Assembly (NCBI GenBank): GCA_900554315.1
Contig: USGP01000003.1
Location: forward strand, 1 to 64,000
Source of the DNA: an uncultured Mycoplasmatota bacterium
Lineage (GTDB): Bacteria; Bacillota_I; Bacilli_A; RF39; UBA660
Direction of reading: 5' to 3'
Length of the DNA: 64,000 bases
The notes under the pieces were generated by a model, which saw only the letters and a program-made list of their open reading frames with translations, ran no database searches and had not been told where the DNA came from. The position numbers and the translations under genes were made by a program. This document shows positions 59,499-64,000 of this stretch, piece after piece (positions within the stretch are counted from its first letter, which is position 1; each line of letters opens with the position of its first letter).

Positions 59499-59615
59499 TA
59501 AAAATCCTCCCTTCGCCTATATCTAGTATAGACTTGCTCCGTGCAAATAACCCGATACCAAATTAGCAACTTAACCTGGTGTATCGACAACCTCGCACAT
59601 CTAAGCAGTCACACG
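59499..59615 (-). ncRNA. S10 operon leader
   Basis: About 115 bases between the promoter and rpsJ, more than an ordinary leader here. It is GC-richer than nearby spacers and can form a hairpin closed by GATAC / GTATC (59587-59583 with 59558-59554). No terminator-like T-run is seen, so translational control is likelier than attenuation. Confidence 0.4.
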
Positions 59616-59621
59616 TAATTA

Positions 59622-59650
59622 ATTATAACAAGGAATATCAACAAATGCAA
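59622..59650 (-). promoter_or_regulatory. Promoter of the S10-spc-alpha operon
   Basis: Minus strand: -35 TTGCAT (59650-59645), 17-bp spacer, extended -10 TGTTATAAT (box at 59627-59622). Probably drives the whole run to rplQ. Confidence 0.85.
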
Positions 59651-59689
59651 GCACTTTTTTGTAGAAATTTTTTATTTTTTCATAGAAAA

Positions 59690-59722
59690 AGAGCAAAAAT
59701 ACATTTTTTAGTTTTTTGCTCT
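59690..59722. terminator. Terminator upstream of the S10 promoter
   Basis: AGAGCAAAAA / TTTTTGCTCT with a 13-base loop; T-runs on both outer sides. It overlaps the end of the 160-aa gene. Confidence 0.75.
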
Positions 59723-60190
59723 CTTTTTATACTGTACAGGAGGTTCAAATTCACACATACCTCTCCAGTAATCAATATCATTAGTTCCTTCTTCTAATAA
59801 TTTTTCACGTAACTTTTCTACATTGCCATTTCTATCATATAATAGTGTTCCATATTTTACTTCTTGTTCAAAAGAATAATCTCCGCGCATTGTAGTTCTT
59901 GATTCATCATCTTCTAGTGCCCATAAATTTGCACTTTCTGTATGAATGTCCATTTCTATATCTTCATTTGTTATATTTTTCCATTCAACACTTTCGGGTG
60001 TGTATGAATTATATAGAAATAACAAATGGATTCCTTCTGGTTGCGTTCCCCATGCTGTAGCAGTCGCAACAATACCCTCTATAGCCTCTATATCATCTTT
60101 TCTTAGTGCTCTGGCTATTTCATCTGACACCATATCATTTAATCTTTCCATCTTTGATGGTTCTACTTGTACTTTTCTTAAACTTTTCAT
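59708..60190 (-). CDS. Uncharacterised protein, paralogue of its upstream neighbour (160 aa)
   Basis: 160 aa. The start aligns with that of the next gene upstream, and shared features run along the length: KVxVxxxKM..(L/M)ND(M/L), EGI, then (L/V)LYDR(N/D) and the end F-x-PPVQY. Mixed alpha/beta, acidic, no signal peptide or membrane helix. Not recognised. GGGAAGG site before the ATG. Confidence 0.65.
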   Translation of the reverse strand: MKSLRKVQVEPSKMERLNDMVSDEIARALRKDDIEAIEGIVATATAWGTQPEGIHLLFLYNSYTPESVEWKNITNEDIEMDIHTESANLWALEDDESRTTMRGDYSFEQEVKYGTLLYDRNGNVEKLREKLLEEGTNDIDYWRGMCEFEPPVQYKKRAKN

Positions 60191-60253
60191 ATTCCAAACC
60201 TTCCCTTTATTTATTGTCTATTCTATACGCAACGCAATTCAAAATTTAATCAA

Positions 60254-60742
60254 TTATTTTCTAATATATTGTACTGGCGGATTAAACAAACAAACTTCAT
60301 TCGCCCAGTATGGTGCTATTTCATCTAATGATGGATCATTTTGTAGGTCTGCTTGTAATTCTTTTATTCTATTATCTCTATCATACAAAACACTTCCACT
60401 TCTGGCATTAAATTCTCTAGGAGATTCTATTCTGTCTTGAAATCTTTCTTCTAATCTATAGTACCATTCTGGTACATTTTCTATTCTAACATCCATTCCC
60501 GTTAAAGATCTGATACGTTGTTCCTCTTGCATAGAAAGTTGAACTGGCTCTATATTAGCATCATTCCAGATAAATGTTAATTCTATTTCTGGCCTAAAAT
60601 GATTGCTTCCAATATATATAATTCCTTCTAGGTATTCACTTTGTCTTTCGTCTGATAAAACAGCATTAATTTTTTCGCTTAGTAAATCATTCATTACAGA
60701 CATTTTCTTTTTATCTACTTTTACTGTTTTTAATTCTTCCAT
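60254..60742 (-). CDS. Uncharacterised protein, paralogue of its downstream neighbour (162 aa)
   Basis: 162 aa from the ATG at 60742-60740, chosen because it aligns with the paralogue's start; the ATG at 60754 abuts AGGGG directly. Two conserved blocks: VDKKKMSVMNDLLSEKIN at the N-terminus and SVLYDRDNRIKEL...LFNPPVQY at the C-terminus. The middle (EWYYRLEERFQDRI) is more divergent. Has its own promoter. Function unknown. Confidence 0.65.
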   Translation of the reverse strand: MEELKTVKVDKKKMSVMNDLLSEKINAVLSDERQSEYLEGIIYIGSNHFRPEIELTFIWNDANIEPVQLSMQEEQRIRSLTGMDVRIENVPEWYYRLEERFQDRIESPREFNARSGSVLYDRDNRIKELQADLQNDPSLDEIAPYWANEVCLFNPPVQYIRK

Positions 60743-60765
60743 ACCGTTTTTCATCCCCTAATTTC

Positions 60766-60794
60766 ATTGTATATTTCATAAATGATTTCGTCAA
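60766..60794 (-). promoter_or_regulatory. Promoter of the 162-aa gene
   Basis: Minus strand: -35 TTGACG (60794-60789), 17-bp spacer, -10 TACAAT (60771-60766). Confidence 0.6.
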
Positions 60795-60795
60795 C

Positions 60796-60817
60796 AAAAA
60801 AAGAGGTTTTCCTCTTT
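60796..60817 (-). terminator. Terminator of the 230-aa gene
   Basis: AAAGAGG / CCTCTTT with a TTTT loop and seven T on the minus strand, overlapping the stop codon. Confidence 0.75.
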
Positions 60818-61508
60818 ATTTTACCATTTGTCTCTCGTTTGGTCTCGTAAAATTTACTTTTTGGCTATTCATGAAATCATAAATTGATCTTATTTCTTTA
60901 CCTCGATAACTTCTTTCTTCAAAAATAGCATCTTTAGGATATGAACTATAACCCTTTAACTCTTCCTGATATATAATCTCTCCAGTAATAGCATCATAAT
61001 TACCATCACTATGTTTTACTATAAACCAAAATTGTCCATTGTCATCATTATATTTTACATTTAGTTCTTCATAAGGAATTTCTGTAGTGTCAACAATATC
61101 AAGTTGGGCACGATATTGACTATAAGGATTCCTATTTCTTGATGGATAAATATGAGTTTTAGGAACAGGTTTTGGTTCAGACTCTACCTTTCCTGTTCCA
61201 AAGGTAAAGTTTACTTTTTGCCTAGCTAACTCGTTATATTTTTCTGCTAAATATTGTGCTTTGACTGGTCCATCTCCTTCTGGTAGAAAATCTTTTTTAT
61301 CTACTTTCTCATACCCCATTAATTCTTCTCTTTCCACTTTTGCTCCACTAATAGCATCATAATAGGTTACCCAGTAATTACCATCTAATTCTTTTTCTGT
61401 AACAAGGAAAAAGAAGCTTCCATCTTTTCCGTTATATCCTATTTCTATATCATCTCTTGCAAATTCTGTATCTTTTGTTATCTCTATTTCACCTTTTTGT
61501 CTATACAT
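60816..61508 (-). CDS. Uncharacterised protein made of two copies of one domain
   Basis: 230 aa. Residues about 20-105 and 150-225 are copies: (D/E)x(N/G)(V/I)xYN..(D/N)G.F.F(L/I)V near the start, DG-NY-DAI-G---EEL-GY in the middle, and the end QKVNFT in both. The linker is Pro/Arg-rich (KPVPKTHIYPSRNRNPYSQY). No signal or membrane helix. Not recognised. Preceded by its own promoter. Confidence 0.65.
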   Translation of the reverse strand: MYRQKGEIEITKDTEFARDDIEIGYNGKDGSFFFLVTEKELDGNYWVTYYDAISGAKVEREELMGYEKVDKKDFLPEGDGPVKAQYLAEKYNELARQKVNFTFGTGKVESEPKPVPKTHIYPSRNRNPYSQYRAQLDIVDTTEIPYEELNVKYNDDNGQFWFIVKHSDGNYDAITGEIIYQEELKGYSSYPKDAIFEERSYRGKEIRSIYDFMNSQKVNFTRPNERQMVK

Positions 61509-61535
61509 TTCCTACTCTCCCCTTTTTTTCTCGTT

Positions 61536-61564
61536 ATTATACTACTTTTTTCTTGTTTTGCCAA
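61536..61564 (-). promoter_or_regulatory. Promoter of the 230-aa gene
   Basis: Minus strand: -35 TTGGCA (61564-61559), 17-bp spacer, -10 TATAAT (61541-61536). The -35 is inside the 3' end of the upstream coding region. Confidence 0.7.
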
Positions 61565-62222
61565 TTCTTTTTTCTTGCCTTTTTGCTTTTCTTTCTAAAT
61601 ATTCTTTATTTCCGTTCCATATTTCTCCTAGTGTCATACATTCAAATTCCTCTTCTGTAAATTGTGTAGTATATCCCATATCAATAGAACCATAAAAACA
61701 ACGTCTATATTCTGATAATTTTTTTGGCATTATTGCTCTTCTAATATCCATGGCATAAAGTTTAGCAAATGGATATTTTCCATCCAAATAAGCGTGATAG
61801 CGTATGTCACTTGTCTCTTTTAATCTTCTATGTTTGACTTCTAATGCTTCTTTTTTGCTTTTTTCTATTTCTTCAGCAAGATAGTTGTCAATTATTTGCT
61901 GCATTCTTGGCGTATAAGTATCTTGCTTTTCACTTGGTTTTTCTCCTTTTAATAGAGCTCTTTCATATTCCACTTGAATATTTGCCAATTGTGCATCATA
62001 AGGGTGAACTTGTTCTATTCTATCCCAATGATCTAATCTTCGATTCAATTCATCTATATCTGATATATTTTGCAATTCTTTTATTTTTGCCGCTATATAT
62101 TCTGGATAACTAAAGTTTATATCAACAATTTCAGTTGCAGTTGGAATAGGTAAGGTTACTAATATTTTATTATCGCCTATTTCAATATATCGATAAGCTC
62201 TCATCATTATATCTTGATTCAT
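61542..62222 (-). CDS. Uncharacterised charged protein (226 aa)
   Basis: 226 aa with AGGGGGG before the ATG. The first 30 residues are a beta-rich segment (AYRYIEIGDNKILVTLPIPT), followed by charged helices and a basic C-terminal helix (RKAKRQEKRIGKTRKK). EFECMTLGEIWNGNKEYLER near the end looks like a short conserved helix pair. Cytoplasmic. Not recognised. Own promoter just downstream of dinB. Confidence 0.6.
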   Translation of the reverse strand: MNQDIMMRAYRYIEIGDNKILVTLPIPTATEIVDINFSYPEYIAAKIKELQNISDIDELNRRLDHWDRIEQVHPYDAQLANIQVEYERALLKGEKPSEKQDTYTPRMQQIIDNYLAEEIEKSKKEALEVKHRRLKETSDIRYHAYLDGKYPFAKLYAMDIRRAIMPKKLSEYRRCFYGSIDMGYTTQFTEEEFECMTLGEIWNGNKEYLERKAKRQEKRIGKTRKK

Positions 62223-62251
62223 ACACTATCCCCCCTTTTTTTACTGGCGAT

Positions 62252-62280
62252 ATTATACCACAAAAAAGAGATTTTTTCAA
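62252..62280 (-). promoter_or_regulatory. Promoter of the 226-aa gene
   Basis: Minus strand: -35 TTGAAA (62280-62275), 17-bp spacer, -10 TATAAT (62257-62252). The -35 lies within the dinB terminator hairpin. Confidence 0.7.
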
Positions 62281-62286
62281 TCTCTT
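62262..62286 (-). terminator. Terminator of dinB
   Basis: AAGAGATT / AATCTCTT with a five-base loop and six T on the minus strand, overlapping the dinB stop codon. Confidence 0.75.
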
Positions 62287-63503
62287 AAGTTTCTTTTTGA
62301 TTTTGGATTACCAATTATTTTTAAAGATGCTGGTGCCACAATTGATTTTCCAAATTTTTGATTAATATCGTCAATAGTCTTTTGAATTTCTTCTTCCTTT
62401 TCTTCTTCTCCTTGGTCTTCTTCAAATAGAGTTAATTGACGATCTTTTGTCTCTTGCAAGTCAGCTAATCTTACTCCTATTAGTCGTATAGGATCCTTTT
62501 TATAGCTTTTATCAAATATTTCTACTACTAATTTATATATTTCTTTAGTACTATTTGTTGGATGTGGTAATTTTGCTTGTGCTGAATAATTATGAAATTG
62601 ATTATTTCTATAAATTACGGCAACAGTTTTAGCATACTGTTTTTGTTTTCTTAATTCTCTTGTTACATCTTCTGTCTGTCTAAATAATATATCTTTTAAT
62701 TTTTCCTCATCCGTATAATCAAATCTTAATGTTTCTGTTGTTGATATACTAGTTGTTTTACTACTTCTTGGTTCTACAGGGGTATTATCTATTCCCATAG
62801 CGGCTTCTTTTAGTTTTTTTGCTTGATTTTTAAAATGTTTTTCTAATAATTTATCATTGGCAAAAGCTAAGTCTTTAATTGTATAAATATTTATTTTGTT
62901 TAATTCTTCTTTTGTACGCTTTCCTACCATAAATAGTTCACCTACGTCTAGTGGCCATAATTTTGTTTCTATTTCATTTTTTAATAATGTATGAACTTTA
63001 TCAGGTTTTTCAAAGTCTGATGCCATTTTAGCACATAATTTATTATTACCTATTCCTACATTAACTGTAAAACCAAATTTTTTCTTTACTTCTTCTTTTA
63101 TATGATTTGCTAGTTGATAATAATCCTTATATAAGTAGTTTGTTCCAGTCATATCTAGAAAACATTCATCAATAGAAAACTTTTCAAGTAGTGGAGAATA
63201 CTGAGATAGGTATTCAAATAGTTTCTTTGATTCATGATAGTACCAACGATGATTTGGAGGAAATATTTGAAGAGATGGGCACTTTTTTTGAGCTTGATAA
63301 ATTGTTTCGGCGGTTTTTATCCCCATTTTTTTAGCAACAGGTGATTTAGCAAGAACAATTCCTCTTCTTTCGGATTCTGATCCACCAATAATAGATGGGA
63401 TGGTTCTAATATCTGTCTTATAGCCTTTTTTCAACAATAGTACTGCTGTCCATGACAAAAAAGCATTGTTTACATCTATGTGAAATATTAGTCTTTCCTT
63501 CAT
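62277..63503 (-). CDS. dinB: DNA polymerase IV (Y-family)
   Basis: 408 aa. HIDVNNAFLSW holds the first catalytic Asp and FSIDECFLDMTG the other Asp-Glu pair. RRGIVLAKSP and the little-finger domain (TTSISTTETLRFD onward) follow. Asn and Phe replace the usual steric-gate CFF context (NNAFLSW), with a conserved aromatic still present. Translesion synthesis polymerase; the late EEDQGEEEKEEE stretch precedes the end and no perfect clamp-binding motif is clear apart from RQLTLFEED, which fits the QLxLF pattern. Confidence 0.93.
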   Translation of the reverse strand: MKERLIFHIDVNNAFLSWTAVLLLKKGYKTDIRTIPSIIGGSESERRGIVLAKSPVAKKMGIKTAETIYQAQKKCPSLQIFPPNHRWYYHESKKLFEYLSQYSPLLEKFSIDECFLDMTGTNYLYKDYYQLANHIKEEVKKKFGFTVNVGIGNNKLCAKMASDFEKPDKVHTLLKNEIETKLWPLDVGELFMVGKRTKEELNKINIYTIKDLAFANDKLLEKHFKNQAKKLKEAAMGIDNTPVEPRSSKTTSISTTETLRFDYTDEEKLKDILFRQTEDVTRELRKQKQYAKTVAVIYRNNQFHNYSAQAKLPHPTNSTKEIYKLVVEIFDKSYKKDPIRLIGVRLADLQETKDRQLTLFEEDQGEEEKEEEIQKTIDDINQKFGKSIVAPASLKIIGNPKSKRNLRD

Positions 63504-63617
63504 ATAATTCCTCTCTTTTCTTTATTATTATAAAAAACTTTATGGATGGTTGCAATCGAACAAGCACTTTTATGTATAACCTTTTTTTCTTAATCCATTC
63601 TATAATTAGGTGATTGT

Positions 63618-63905
63618 ATGAATCGAGAAGAGAGAAATCGATATGAATATTATTTTAAGTTATTTACTATTGAAGCTATTCGTAATGCTAGAATTGCTAA
63701 GGGATGGACACAGTCTCAGTTAGCAGAGGCCGTTGATGTTTCTCATGAATTTATTCGGTCATTGGAGTCTGTTAAAGGCAAAAACTCCTTTTCGGCATTC
63801 ACATTATGGAGAATTTCTAAAGCTTTACAAGTTAGTTTAGATGACTTATTAAATTTTAGTATGAACGATTTGGGTACGTGGGTAAAAAAAACAATGCAAG
63901 ATTAG
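63618..63905 (+). CDS. XRE-family helix-turn-helix regulator
   Basis: 95 aa after AGGTGATTGT. The helix-turn-helix runs from about 22 to 78: IRNARIAKGWTQSQLAEAVD, VSHEFIRSLES and LWRISKALQVSLDDLL. No additional ligand domain. TATAAT at 63601-63606 is a likely -10. Target genes unknown; divergent from dinB. Confidence 0.88.
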   Translation: MNREERNRYEYYFKLFTIEAIRNARIAKGWTQSQLAEAVDVSHEFIRSLESVKGKNSFSAFTLWRISKALQVSLDDLLNFSMNDLGTWVKKTMQD

Positions 63906-63925
63906 ATTCTTTTGCATTGTTTTAT
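63891..63925. terminator. Terminator after the XRE gene
   Basis: ACAATGCAA (63891-63899) / TTGCATTGT (63912-63920) with TTTTATTTTT after it on the plus strand and an A-run before it for the minus strand. Confidence 0.75.
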
Positions 63926-64000
63926 TTTTCTATTAAACTTTCTCCTGTCATTTCTGCAGGCTTTTCTATATTCATTAAGTCTAGAATTGTTGGAGCAATA
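63922..64000 (-). CDS. gpmI: C-terminus of 2,3-bisphosphoglycerate-independent phosphoglycerate mutase (partial)
   Basis: Only the last 25 residues are in the window, ending at the TAA at 63924-63922. The reading IAPTILDLMNIEKPAEMTGE, then SLIEK, matches the conserved end of GpmI (VAPTILDLLGLEKPAEMTGKSL-like). GpmI interconverts 3- and 2-phosphoglycerate in glycolysis. The call rests on this short stretch. Confidence 0.75.
   Translation of the reverse strand, partial: IAPTILDLMNIEKPAEMTGESLIEK

Noticed and set aside
1..64000. tRNA, rRNA or CRISPR loci
   Set aside because: No cloverleaf with CCA end, no conserved rRNA segments and no regularly spaced direct repeats were seen on reading both strands; a covariance search would be needed to exclude small RNAs.

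Overview
The window is about 30% GC and uses the standard genetic code: TGA is a genuine stop (for example at 3871-3873) and Trp is TGG. Ribosome binding sites are strong (AGGAGG/AGGTG), and promoters are sigma-A-like (TTGACA-17-TATAAT, often with an extended TGn). The S10/spc/alpha ribosomal operon has Bacillus/Clostridium order. With wall hydrolases, LysM, SpoIID and CwlD homologues, and a type VIIb-style EssC/YukD pair, this points to a walled low-GC Bacillota, most likely an uncultured gut Bacilli or Clostridia lineage with a reduced genome. That placement is inference. I saw no rRNA, tRNA or CRISPR array.

Layout. 1-7.5 kb: the N-terminus of an AdhE-like aldehyde dehydrogenase, a zinc-ribbon/PASTA membrane protein, a HAD phosphatase convergent with a UvrD-type helicase, and a zinc/cadmium efflux operon with a divergent SmtB-type sensor and two operators. 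7.5-13.9 kb: an FkbM methyltransferase with a Ca2+ P-type ATPase, an HExxH protein, a PflA-like radical SAM enzyme, an FTR-like iron-sulfur protein and an exported thioredoxin. 14.8-16.7 kb: an autoregulated GntR/ABC operon. 16.7-28.5 kb, mostly minus strand: LysM amidase, lipoprotein, HIT-GNAT fusion, GH25 lysozyme, CcdA-thioredoxin fusion, ABC exporter, CorA, and HtrA overlapping an Abi_2/HEPN protein. 28.6-38.6 kb: zinc phospholipase C-like protein, degenerate SpoIID-like protein, the EssC/YukD/small helical protein operon, PHP phosphoesterase, CwlD-like amidase and a ZIP transporter.

38.6-59.6 kb is the translation region, all on the minus strand: rpsJ through rplQ with secY, adk, map, infA and rpoA, then truA, rplM and rpsI. 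Departures from the usual order are the absence of rpmD (L30), the absence of ecfT beside two ATPases with complementary decay, a decayed IS3-family element and an SDR gene next to rplQ, and a two-gene unit of unknown function between truA and rplM. 59.7-63.9 kb: four uncharacterised proteins (two of them tandem paralogues, one an internal duplication), most with their own promoter, then DinB, an XRE regulator and the C-terminal end of GpmI.

Themes: extracytoplasmic thiol chemistry (thioredoxin, CcdA-Trx, FTR-like), metal handling (Zn/Cd ATPase with sensor, ZIP, CorA, Ca ATPase), wall remodelling, and compact regulation in which terminators overlap the next gene's promoter or coding region. 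The least explained parts are the degenerate ATPase pair, the catalytically altered SpoIID protein, the HIT-GNAT fusion and the 59.7-62.2 kb cluster.
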